From the NCBI RefSeq assembly GCF_000721935.1, contig NZ_KL585433.1, forward strand, positions 1,114 through 11,630: DNA of 10,517 bases, given 5' to 3'. A program made the position numbers and the translations under genes. Below are positions 1 to 6,323 of this stretch, piece by piece (the stretch's first letter is position 1; every line of letters begins with the position of its first letter). This DNA is from Streptomyces sp. NRRL WC-3549 (GTDB taxonomy: Bacteria > Actinomycetota > Actinomycetes > Streptomycetales > Streptomycetaceae). A model generated the notes under the pieces. That model did not search any database and was not told the DNA's origin. It saw nothing but the letters and a program-made list of their open reading frames with translations.

Positions 1-781
1 GAGAACGACTTGCATCGCCCGCGCCCGCGAGGCCACGCTGGCGGCTGAAGTCCACGAAGGTGCCGGGTGTCGCCATCACCGTCACGCCACCGGCCAGCGC
101 CATGGTGCACTCGCCCTTGCGCAGCGACTGCACCGCCAGGTGCAGGGCGACCAGCGACGACGAACACGCCGTGTCCACGGTGACGGCGGGGCCTTCGAGG
201 CCGAAGGTGTACGCCACTCGCCCCGAGACCACACTGCCTGAGTTCCCGACCCCCAGGAACGCTTCCACGCCCTCGGGAACCGCCGCGAGACGGGCGGCGT
301 AGTCGTGGTACATCAGTCCGGCGAACACGCCCGTGCGGCTGCCCCGCAAGGTGCCCGGGTCGATGCCGGCCCGCTCGAGCGCCTCCCACGAGGTCTCGAG
401 GAGCAGGCGTTGCTGCGGGTCCATCGCCAGCGCCTCACGCGGCGAGATCCCGAAGAATCCGGCGTCGAATTCGCCCGCGTCGTGGAGGAATCCGCCTTCT
501 TCCGTGGCGGATCTGCCGTCCTCGCCGGAGCCGGCGTCATAAAGGTTGCCGAGATCCCATCCACGGTCGTCCGGAAAGGCGGAGATGCCGTCGGTGCCGG
601 CGGCCACGAGTTGCCAGAGGTCCTCGGGACTCGTTACTCCACCCGGATACCGACAGCTCATTCCCACAATTGCGATGGGCTGCTGATCCTGGGCCTCTAC
701 ATCTCGGAGGCGCTGTCGCGTACGGCGCAGATCTGCGGTCGTCCGCTTGAGGTACTCACGGAGCTTCTCTTCGTTGTCCAC
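1..781 (-). CDS. Type I modular PKS, N-terminal part (docking domain + ketosynthase); runs off window
   Basis: First 260 residues of a modular PKS protein (PKS-B) that continues beyond position 1. The GTG at 781-779 is the start: an in-frame TGA lies directly upstream, and the protein opens with the usual N-terminal docking helix ([15 protein letters not shown]..., residues 1-30, charged coiled coil). The ketosynthase follows at once ([14 protein letters not shown], residues 35-48; [16 protein letters not shown], 121-136) and reaches the active-site motif VDTACSSSL with Cys206. Cys in place of Gln, plus the docking helix, mark an extending KS and not a loading KSQ. The chain would be received from an upstream PKS protein; the C-terminal docking-type tail at 7990-8191 is of a matching general style. 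The Shine-Dalgarno is poor (GGGTTGGGTTGA). Near position 21 the conserved GLA-xDGR-CKSF block breaks into another frame, so the last ~8 codons read as AGAGDASRS; see the frameshift entry. Function is certain; product and module number are not. Confidence 0.95.
   Translation of the reverse strand, partial: MDNEEKLREYLKRTTADLRRTRQRLRDVEAQDQQPIAIVGMSCRYPGGVTSPEDLWQLVAAGTDGISAFPDDRGWDLGNLYDAGSGEDGRSATEEGGFLHDAGEFDAGFFGISPREALAMDPQQRLLLETSWEALERAGIDPGTLRGSRTGVFAGLMYHDYAARLAAVPEGVEAFLGVGNSGSVVSGRVAYTFGLEGPAVTVDTACSSSLVALHLAVQSLRKGECTMALAGGVTVMATPGTFVDFSRQRGLAGAGDASRS
14..35 (-). other. Apparent 1-nt deletion (frameshift) in the ketosynthase
   Basis: Ketosynthases carry a strongly conserved block, SRQRGLA followed by x-D-G-R-C-K-S-F. 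Here SRQRGLA reads normally, but the next codons give GAGDASRS. The nucleotides TGCAAGTCGTTC (C-K-S-F) are present in the next frame. Only 11 nt separate the GLA codons from the Cys codon where 12 are expected. Adding one A on the coding strand (a T on the + strand, between positions 21 and 22) restores GLA-GDGR-CKSFS exactly. This is most simply a sequencing or assembly error in a G/C run close to the sequence edge; a real disabling mutation is the alternative. Confidence 0.8.
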
Positions 782-825
782 TCAACCCAACCCGTCGCGG
801 CGGCCAGCAGGTGAATTTCGACCCA

Positions 826-843
826 CCGTCAAAGGTCCGTCAA
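826..843 (-). promoter_or_regulatory. Heptamer direct repeat with 11-bp period upstream of PKS-B
   Basis: On the coding (minus) strand TTGACGG occurs twice, separated by 4 nt, so the period is exactly 11 bp (837-843 and 826-832). It lies about 45-62 bp before the PKS-B GTG. Each copy contains TTGACG, a good -35 hexamer, but no convincing -10 follows at 17-19 bp (best: CGAAAT or GAAATT). Seven-base direct repeats at 11-bp spacing over a -35 are the known architecture of SARP-family and PhoP operators in Streptomyces, although this heptamer is not a textbook match to either. No SARP gene lies in the window. Inference only. Confidence 0.3.
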
Positions 844-931
844 CACGGAAAACCGGCCCAGCGTCAGCGCGATTTCCTTACGGTTGTTTCGCGGTTCCGC
901 CGCTCCGAAACACTCGGCAGCATTCGAATTG

Positions 932-967
932 TTCCCCTTACTCGGGGAATCTACGGGGGGTCCGTAG
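932..967. promoter_or_regulatory. Two consecutive inverted repeats in the ROK/PKS-B intergenic region
   Basis: Two hyphenated palindromes lie almost end to end: TTCCCC-(6 nt)-GGGGAA at 932-949 and CTACGG-(5 nt)-CCGTAG at 951-967. The first, with its flank CTCGGGGAAT, resembles one half of the CTVGGGAWWTCCCBAG type of LuxR operator known for PAS-LuxR regulators such as PimM, but the other half does not match. Their place between the kinase stop and the PKS-B start, next to more repeats, favours a regulator-binding region. RNA hairpins in the transcript leader are an alternative. Confidence 0.35.
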
Positions 968-975
968 AACCGGAC

Positions 976-990
976 AACCCCTAGGGGGTT
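976..990. promoter_or_regulatory. Near-perfect palindrome with CCCCTAGGGG core
   Basis: AACCCCTAGGGGGTT contains the perfect 10-bp palindrome CCCCTAGGGG (978-987) with AA and TT flanks offset by one extra G. It lies 27-41 nt beyond the kinase stop codon on the minus strand. It has no spacer loop and no T-run, so it is a poor intrinsic terminator. It looks more like a two-fold symmetric operator, and it shares the CCCCTA half-site with the direct repeats at 996-1020. The LAL regulator encoded at 2478-5333 is the obvious candidate binder, but this is inference. Confidence 0.35.
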
Positions 991-995
991 GGCTC

Positions 996-1020
996 AGCCC
1001 CCTACCGCGAAGCCCCCTAC
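996..1020. repeat. 10-bp direct repeat AGCCCCCTAC, 15-bp period
   Basis: AGCCCCCTAC occurs at 996-1005 and again at 1011-1020, separated by CGCGA. The second copy covers the TAG stop of the kinase gene (1017-1019). Both contain the CCCCTA half-site seen in the palindrome at 978-987. A further 9-nt copy, GCCCCCTAC read on the minus strand, lies directly upstream of the YceI ribosome binding site at 2444-2452. Likely role: regulator half-sites. Chance similarity in GC-rich DNA cannot be excluded by eye. Confidence 0.4.
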
Positions 1021-1907
1021 CCGGGGTGTGTGCCCCGGGCGAGGAGGACGGCGCCACGCAGGGACGACAGGCCGCCGAGTGAGGCGGCGCGTACGTGGGC
1101 GACCGGGTGGCCCGGCCTGGAGAGCGCGTGCGCTCTTTCGGCCACCGTGCCGGCGAAGCCGGGCAGTCTGTCTGCGAATCCGCCACCGATCAGGACCAGT
1201 GCGGGACGGACGAGCTCGTTGAGGTTGACGATCGCCACCGCGAGCGCGTCGCAGCTCTCTCCGATCGCTGTGACGGCCCAGTCGCGTTCGTGGTGAAGGC
1301 CGTCCGTGAGCTCGGCGAAGGTGACGGGCCGGCCTCGTAGGTGGCCGGCCCTGCGCAGGGTGGCCGGACCGGAGGCGACGGCCTGCACGCAACCGCGTCG
1401 ACCGCAGTCGCACCGGGGGCCCTTGGGGTCGACGACCACGTGACCGACCTCGCACGAGCCGCGGGCGGTCCCGGGGCAGAGGCGCCCGTCGAGGACTATG
1501 CCGCCGCCGACGCCGGTGCCGACTCCGAGGTAGGCGACGTCCGGGCAGTCCGCTTCGTCGGCCTCTGCGAGGGCTGCCAGGTCTCCGTCGTCCGCCCAGT
1601 GCACCGCGCTTCGGGGGAAGAGGGAGCGAAGAGCGGCACGGAGGTCCAGTCCGGTCCAGCTGGGGCGGCCCGGCCAGGTGGTCACCAGACCGTCCGCGCC
1701 CACGGTCGCGGGCATGGCGACGCCGACCGCCTCGACGGACTGCTCGGTGCCGTCGAGCAGCGCGCGGACGTTCCTGGTGAGAGCTTCCAGGTCGTCCGCG
1801 GCGCTGCTCGTCCGCGGCCACGGGAACACGGCGCTGCGGGACTGTGTACCGCCGTCGGTCTGCAGGGCGACCTTCGTACCACCGACGTCGATCCCCAGGA
1901 ACGTCAC
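1017..1907 (-). CDS. ROK-family sugar kinase (glucokinase/kanosamine-kinase-like)
   Basis: A 296-aa cytoplasmic kinase expected to transfer the ATP gamma-phosphate to a sugar hydroxyl. The ROK layout is complete: N-terminal phosphate-binding FLGIDVGGTKVAL (residues 3-15), a catalytic-loop equivalent of NDAN reading DDGD (106-109, catalytic base Asp107), GTGVGGG (130-136), sugar/zinc-binding EVGH (153-156), and a zinc-finger motif CDCGRRGC (166-173). The residue after the finger is Gln175 where most ROK proteins have Glu. The GTG start overlaps the TGA of the YceI gene as GTGA (4 nt), with no separate Shine-Dalgarno, so translation is probably coupled. There is no N-terminal DNA-binding domain, so it is a kinase and not a ROK repressor. 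In PKS clusters ROK kinases are known from the aminoshikimate route (RifN, kanosamine 6-kinase), which would fit an ansamycin. A deoxysugar, antibiotic-modifying or housekeeping glucokinase role is also possible. Family sure, substrate open. Confidence 0.9.
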   Translation of the reverse strand: MTFLGIDVGGTKVALQTDGGTQSRSAVFPWPRTSSAADDLEALTRNVRALLDGTEQSVEAVGVAMPATVGADGLVTTWPGRPSWTGLDLRAALRSLFPRSAVHWADDGDLAALAEADEADCPDVAYLGVGTGVGGGIVLDGRLCPGTARGSCEVGHVVVDPKGPRCDCGRRGCVQAVASGPATLRRAGHLRGRPVTFAELTDGLHHERDWAVTAIGESCDALAVAIVNLNELVRPALVLIGGGFADRLPGFAGTVAERAHALSRPGHPVAHVRAASLGGLSSLRGAVLLARGTHPG

Positions 1908-2431
1908 GCCGGCGAGGCGACGATGTCGAGGGTGAGAATCAGGTGGCGGGCGGTCATGCCCTTGTCGGCGGTGATGCCGAAGGCGTACCGGTCGATCTTC
2001 GTGGTGGCCCGGAAGCTGATCTCTTCCGCCCCGCTGCTGGACTGCTCGATGAGGAGTTCCACCGGCCGGGTGGTGGCTCGGACGGTCAGTTCGCCGTGGA
2101 GGGTGTACGAGCCCTGGGACTCCCGTACCACGTCGGAGGTGAACGAGATGTGGGGGTGCGCGGCGGTGGCCAGGTACTTGTCGGAACGTACGACCTTGTC
2201 CCGCGTGTCGTTGCCGGTGGTGAAGCTGGCGGCGTCGACGACGGCCGTGGCGCCGGATTCCGCGGCTTCGGCCGCGATCCGGATCCGGCCGCTGAGGACG
2301 GAGAAGGAGCCGTCGACACCCGCGAGGCCGAAGACGTGCCGGGTGCGGAAGGTGATGGCGCTGCGGTCGGGGTCGATGGTGTATGTGCCGGGGGCCGGCG
2401 CGGTCAGGGAGTTCGCCGCTGTCTGGGACAC
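1904..2431 (-). CDS. YceI-family (lipocalin-like) protein
   Basis: A 175-aa protein, the usual length for a single YceI domain. Family landmarks run in order: GTYTIDPDRSAITFRTRH (about residues 15-32), VDGSFSVLSGRI, DAASFTTGNDTRDKVVRSDKY, HPHISFTSD, YTLHGELTVRATTRPVELLI, and FGITADKGM near the end. YceI proteins fold as an extended lipocalin-like beta-barrel that binds polyisoprenoid or other amphipathic ligands. There is no signal peptide, so this one is likely cytoplasmic. The start is GTG at 2431-2429: AGAGGT lies 6 nt upstream (2438-2443) and the next residues SQTAANS lead directly into the domain. An upstream in-frame ATG at 2518 would overlap the LAL gene and add unrelated sequence. It follows the LAL stop by 46 bp and overlaps the kinase start by 4 nt. 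Its role in the pathway is unknown; binding or carriage of a lipophilic intermediate is a guess. Confidence 0.9.
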   Translation of the reverse strand: MSQTAANSLTAPAPGTYTIDPDRSAITFRTRHVFGLAGVDGSFSVLSGRIRIAAEAAESGATAVVDAASFTTGNDTRDKVVRSDKYLATAAHPHISFTSDVVRESQGSYTLHGELTVRATTRPVELLIEQSSSGAEEISFRATTKIDRYAFGITADKGMTARHLILTLDIVASPA

Positions 2432-2437
2432 GTTGCT

Positions 2438-2452
2438 ACCTCTGTAGGGGGC
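2438..2452 (-). promoter_or_regulatory. YceI ribosome binding site with adjoining GCCCCCTAC box
   Basis: On the minus strand GCCCCCTAC (2452-2444) is followed directly by AGAGGT (2443-2438), then 6 nt to the GTG. The Shine-Dalgarno decides the YceI start. The 9-mer equals the core of the direct repeat at 996-1020 (opposite orientation) and sits in the 46-bp LAL/YceI gap, so it may be a second site for the same regulator, possibly controlling the YceI-kinase pair. The RBS is well supported; the operator role is a guess. Confidence 0.5.
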
Positions 2453-2477
2453 CGGGGGGCGTTCGCGGGAACGGGAG

Positions 2478-5333
2478 TCACCCGCAGTCGAGTTGGGCTC
2501 GTTCAGTCTTGACCACATCGCTGCGCAGATCCACAGGGAGGTCCTTGCGGCGTTTCACGTTGAGCTTCCGGTAGACGCGGGTGAGGTGCTGCTCGACGGT
2601 GCTCGCGGTGATGTGGAGCTTGCCCGCGATCTCACGGTTGGTGCAGCCCATGACGGCCAGCGAGGCGACGCGCCGTTCCGATCCGGTGAGTGAGGGGATC
2701 CCGTCGGTGCTGCCGGAGGACGTTTCCGGGTTGCTGAAGTCACCTGTGGACGCTAGGAGTTCCTTCGTCAGGGGGCCGGCGTCGCACAGGTTGGCCACGT
2801 GCCAGGCCCTTCGGAAGACCATGCGCGCCCGCCGGTACTCCTCGAGTTGGTAGTAGCTGCGGTTGAGGTCGACGAGGGCTCTCGCCTGCTCGTAGCGGTC
2901 GCCGCAGTCCTCCAGCAGATCGAGCGCCTCGGTGAGCAGGTCCGGACGTCTGGCGGTGGGGCCCGTCGCGGCGAGCAGGCGCAGGGCGGAGCCCCGGATG
3001 CGCGGCCGGTCCGCCCCCGCCGAGGTCAGCTGGTCGTGGAGGAGCCGCTTGGCCTGGTCGCGGTTGCCGAGTCGTAGCCAGGCTTCGGCCGCACCGGTCC
3101 TCCAGGGCACGAGGGCCGCTGCGTCGAGATCCCAGCTGCGCATGAGTTCGCCGCAGGAGATGAAGTCGGCGAGCGCGGCGTGCGGGTGGTCGGTGGCGAG
3201 GTAGTAGTGGCCACGGGCATGGAGGTAGTGCAGCCCGTAGCGGCTCTGGAACATGCTGTCGGTCGCGGAGTACGTGAGGTGCTTCGCGGCTTCCTCGTAG
3301 TCGCCCATTCTCGTTACGGCGAGGATGAGGCTGCCCAGCGGAAAGCCGATCGCGACGCCCCACGCCTGGGGCGGCAGATGGGTCAGTGCCTGCCGGGCGT
3401 GTTCGGCGCCTGCTGCCAGGTCGCCCTGTCGGACGGCGATCTCCGCGCGCGTCGCGGAGGCCATCGCCGACCGGACGGGGGCCTCCCGTGAGTCGGTCTC
3501 GGCCAGGAGCTTGTCGCACTGGTCGGCCGCGCTGCGCAGGCGTCCCGCGCAGATCAGGCCGAGCAGGGCCAGTTGCACGGCTTCCTCGGTCCAGGGAGAG
3601 GTTCGGCCCAGGCCCAGGCCGAGGCCGTCCAGGACTCGCTCCGCACGGTCCGCGGCCGGTGCGCCGGGCCCGTCGGTCAGCAGAGCTGCCAGTTCGGCTG
3701 CCGACCGCAACCACGGATCGCCGCGGGGGTCGGCGAGGCTGGGGGGCCCGTCCTCGGCGGGGACGGGCCCCTGGTGTCTGCGGGCGAGCTGGGGATGGGT
3801 GGCGGCCAGCCACAGTTCGGTGTTCCGCGTCGGTGCGGCCTGCGGGGTGTCTCCGGCTTCGGGCCTGGCGCCGCGGATCCGTTCGAGAACGGTTTTCGCC
3901 TCGGCCGTGCGGCCGTGCCAGAGCAGGTGCCGGAGCAGGACCAGCAGGTCGCTGTGGGCCAGCTGACCGCTACCGGCCGCCGCGGCCAGCGGGGTGAGGT
4001 GGCGCGCGGCCGCGGAGGGGTTGAGTTCCCATTCGGCCTGGGTCAGCCGCGCCCTGATCCCGGGCCGTTCCTGCTCGTTGCCGCAGGATCTGTGGGCGAG
4101 TGCGAGGCATTCCGTCGCGAACCCGGTCCTGCCCCCGAGCAGTGCCTGATCGGCGGCCTCCAGCAGCACCTGGACCGCCCACGGGCCCTGCGTGTGCTTG
4201 GACTCCACCAGGTGGTGGGCGACGGTCATGGCGGGCGCGCCCCGTGCGTGCATGAGCTGTGCGGCGCGGCGGTGCAGGGCGGCCCGGTCCGGTGTGTGCA
4301 GGCCGTCGAGGATGGTCGAGCGGGCAACCGGATGGCGGAACACGCCGTTGTCGGTGAGACCGGCCGCTTCCATGTCGTGCAGTGCGCGGCCGACCGCCTC
4401 GATGTCGGCTCCGGCCAGCTGGGCCAGCGCCTTGACGTCCCCTTCCCGGTCGAGCACGGCCAGGGCGCGCGCCACCTGGGTGACGACGGGCTTGTCCCGG
4501 TAGAGGCAGTTGAGCAGTGCCAGCCCGTAACCCTGCGGCCGTGCCTGGCCGGCGAGGTGGTGGTCCTCGATGAGGGCGTGCAGGAGCAGGGGGTTGCCGC
4601 CGCTGATCCGGAAGAAGTCGTCCACGCCCCAAGAGGCGTCCCGTCCCTCCGGCTTCCGTGGGGGGAGCTTGTGCTCCGGTTCGACGGAGCGTCCGGAGGG
4701 GCGGTCACGGAGCACCTCGGCGACGCCCGCCCGGGTGAGCGGTGCGAGGCGCAGCCGGTGGAACTGTGACTGGCGTCGTAGTTCCGCGCGGAACGGGGAG
4801 TGCTGCGCTCCGAGTTCCGCGTCCTCGGTCAGGACCGCCATGATCCGCGTGGATCCGATCCTGCGCACGATGTGGAGCAGACAGTGCAGGGACGAGTCGT
4901 CGGCGTGCTGGACGTCGTCGACGGCGATCAGCACAGGTGATTCCCCGGCCAGGTCGAGCAGTACGGCGCCGAGGCCCTGGAATATCTGGACGGCTTCCGG
5001 CTCGACGGTGTCCTGGTGGGTCCGGGGCAGAGCGTCCGAGGCCGCTCCCTCCTTCAGCAGCTGAGCGGCCCGGTCGGCTATGTCCAGGGGAAGGCTGGCG
5101 CTGTGCAGCAGCTGGGTCATGACTCCGAGGGGCAGGGTGCGCTCCGCGCGCGAGCAGGTCGCGCGGAGCACGACGACGTCCATGGAGGCGCGCTCGGTGA
5201 ACACGCGCAGGAGCTCGGTCTTGCCCGTGGTGACCGGGCCGTCGAGCACGACGACGTGTCCCCGTCTTCCGCGGCATTCGTCCAGCAGACCGTCCAGAGA
5301 CCTCACGTGCTCGTCACGCTCGACCAAACGCAC
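2478..5333 (-). CDS. LAL-type LuxR-family transcriptional activator
   Basis: A 951-aa regulator of the large ATP-binding LuxR (LAL) class, the usual size for that class. The N-terminal AAA-type domain has Walker A GPVTTGKT (residues 32-39) and Walker B VLIAVDD (134-140). A long alpha-helical, TPR-like middle follows. The C-terminus carries a LuxR helix-turn-helix: LTGSERRVASLAVMGCTNREIA, then TASTVEQHLTRVYRKLNV (about 882-926). LAL proteins (PikD, RapH, GdmRI and similar) are usually pathway-specific activators of PKS genes. The start is GTG at 5333, giving MRLVERDEHV, the normal opening of the class. GGAAGG directly abuts this GTG, so the in-frame TTG at 5327 (6 nt after GGAAGG) is a possible true start that would shorten the protein by two residues. 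It follows the methyltransferase by 62 bp on the same strand and has no TTA codon. Class is sure; the target genes are inferred. Confidence 0.95.
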   Translation of the reverse strand: MRLVERDEHVRSLDGLLDECRGRRGHVVVLDGPVTTGKTELLRVFTERASMDVVVLRATCSRAERTLPLGVMTQLLHSASLPLDIADRAAQLLKEGAASDALPRTHQDTVEPEAVQIFQGLGAVLLDLAGESPVLIAVDDVQHADDSSLHCLLHIVRRIGSTRIMAVLTEDAELGAQHSPFRAELRRQSQFHRLRLAPLTRAGVAEVLRDRPSGRSVEPEHKLPPRKPEGRDASWGVDDFFRISGGNPLLLHALIEDHHLAGQARPQGYGLALLNCLYRDKPVVTQVARALAVLDREGDVKALAQLAGADIEAVGRALHDMEAAGLTDNGVFRHPVARSTILDGLHTPDRAALHRRAAQLMHARGAPAMTVAHHLVESKHTQGPWAVQVLLEAADQALLGGRTGFATECLALAHRSCGNEQERPGIRARLTQAEWELNPSAAARHLTPLAAAAGSGQLAHSDLLVLLRHLLWHGRTAEAKTVLERIRGARPEAGDTPQAAPTRNTELWLAATHPQLARRHQGPVPAEDGPPSLADPRGDPWLRSAAELAALLTDGPGAPAADRAERVLDGLGLGLGRTSPWTEEAVQLALLGLICAGRLRSAADQCDKLLAETDSREAPVRSAMASATRAEIAVRQGDLAAGAEHARQALTHLPPQAWGVAIGFPLGSLILAVTRMGDYEEAAKHLTYSATDSMFQSRYGLHYLHARGHYYLATDHPHAALADFISCGELMRSWDLDAAALVPWRTGAAEAWLRLGNRDQAKRLLHDQLTSAGADRPRIRGSALRLLAATGPTARRPDLLTEALDLLEDCGDRYEQARALVDLNRSYYQLEEYRRARMVFRRAWHVANLCDAGPLTKELLASTGDFSNPETSSGSTDGIPSLTGSERRVASLAVMGCTNREIAGKLHITASTVEQHLTRVYRKLNVKRRKDLPVDLRSDVVKTERAQLDCG

Positions 5334-5395
5334 CCTTCCACCCCTGCCCTTGCACGGTTGTCACTGTCCCGGCGCGTCCCGCATCCGGGTAATGC

Positions 5396-6289
5396 TCAGA
5401 TCGTCGGCTTCTTGGCGACCGCGATGACGTAGTCGATGGTGTCCAGCTCCTTTTTCAGCAGCTCCTGGTCACTCCAGTTCTGGCTGATTCCCTTGTACTG
5501 GGTGGGAGTGACCAGTTTCTTGTACTCATCGCTGGCGATCTTCTCGACCATGAATGTGCGGTACTGCTCCCAGACCCGGTCCCGGATCGAATCGACTCGG
5601 TTCTCCTCGAATCCCGCCTCGGCCAGCTTGTCGGCGTAGACCCCGGAGGTGTACCAGTTCTCCTCGTCGTAACTGAGGAGTATCCAGCTGAGTGCGCGGG
5701 ACTTGAGTTCCTTCCGCACAACCGTGTCGTGTGTCGGGAGGACGTCCGCGACGGCGAGTACGCCGCCGGGCCGCAGGACCCGGAACGCCTCCTCGAAGAA
5801 TGCGCTGCGCGGGTAGAAGTGGAATGCGGATTCGAGGGCGACGACCTTGTCGAAGGTGTTGTCCGGATAGGGGATGTCCGTGGCGGATCCCTGCGTGAAT
5901 TCGAGCCGGTCCTCGAGACCTTCCGCCTTGGCCCGTGCCTGTGCTGCCTCTATCTGGTGCGGAGTGATGTTCAGGCCGTGGATCTTCTTGGGCTGCCGGT
6001 TGCGCATCCAGGAGAAGTCCTGGTCGCCGTAGCCGAACCCCAGGTCGAGCACGGTGTCGCCGGCCTCGATGCCTGCGGCGTCACCAAGCCGGGTGGCGAG
6101 CTCCTCCGCGGCATCGTCGAGGCTGACGCATCCGTCGTTCCAGTACCCGAAGTTGCAGTACGTGGTGGTGCGGTCGACGAACTCGAAACTGGGTGGCATG
6201 AACTGGTAGAGGCGCCTGGTCCGCTTGACGGGGTCGCCCGTCGAGATCATCTGGATGAGCTTCCCGAACTGTTTGGCCGCTTCCAACAT
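5396..6289 (-). CDS. SAM-dependent class I methyltransferase (tailoring)
   Basis: A 297-aa Methyltransf_11-like enzyme. SAM-binding motif I is VLDLGFGYGDQD (residues 80-91). An acidic post-I region follows (KIHGLNITPHQIEAAQARA, 102-120), then motif II SATDIPYPDNTFDKVVALE (135-153), and motif III LRPGGVLAVAD (172-182). The N-terminal TTTYCNFGYW (41-50) is typical of small-molecule O- or C-methyltransferases of this fold that act on natural products and sterol-like substrates. The ATG at 6289-6287 begins MLEAAKQFGK; AAAGG lies 10 nt upstream. The gene follows the monooxygenase by 34 bp, so the two are probably co-transcribed. It is a free-standing protein and not a PKS-embedded MT domain, so it most likely methylates the released polyketide, perhaps the hydroxyl made by the neighbouring monooxygenase. 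Substrate and O- versus C-specificity cannot be read from the sequence. Confidence 0.9.
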   Translation of the reverse strand: MLEAAKQFGKLIQMISTGDPVKRTRRLYQFMPPSFEFVDRTTTYCNFGYWNDGCVSLDDAAEELATRLGDAAGIEAGDTVLDLGFGYGDQDFSWMRNRQPKKIHGLNITPHQIEAAQARAKAEGLEDRLEFTQGSATDIPYPDNTFDKVVALESAFHFYPRSAFFEEAFRVLRPGGVLAVADVLPTHDTVVRKELKSRALSWILLSYDEENWYTSGVYADKLAEAGFEENRVDSIRDRVWEQYRTFMVEKIASDEYKKLVTPTQYKGISQNWSDQELLKKELDTIDYVIAVAKKPTI

Positions 6290-6323
6290 GGAGGTGATGC
6301 CTTTCGTGCGGTGGGGTGGACGT

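Noticed and set aside
887..910. TTTCG...CGAAA inverted repeat and the ATTCGAAT palindrome at 922-929
   Set aside because: Short arms with no matching partner elsewhere; not distinguishable from chance by eye.
976..990. Intrinsic terminator after the kinase gene
   Set aside because: The palindrome has essentially no loop and no following T-run; kept only as a possible operator.
1341..2447. 368-aa plus-strand open frame over kinase and YceI genes
   Set aside because: It spans two well-supported minus-strand genes and their overlap and has no recognisable motif.
1904..2518. Longer YceI start at 2518
   Set aside because: It would overlap the LAL 3' end; the RBS at 2438-2443 and the domain start support the GTG at 2431.
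3573..4769. 398-aa plus-strand open frame inside the LAL gene
   Set aside because: Shadow of the LAL coding frame; composition follows codon bias of the opposite strand.
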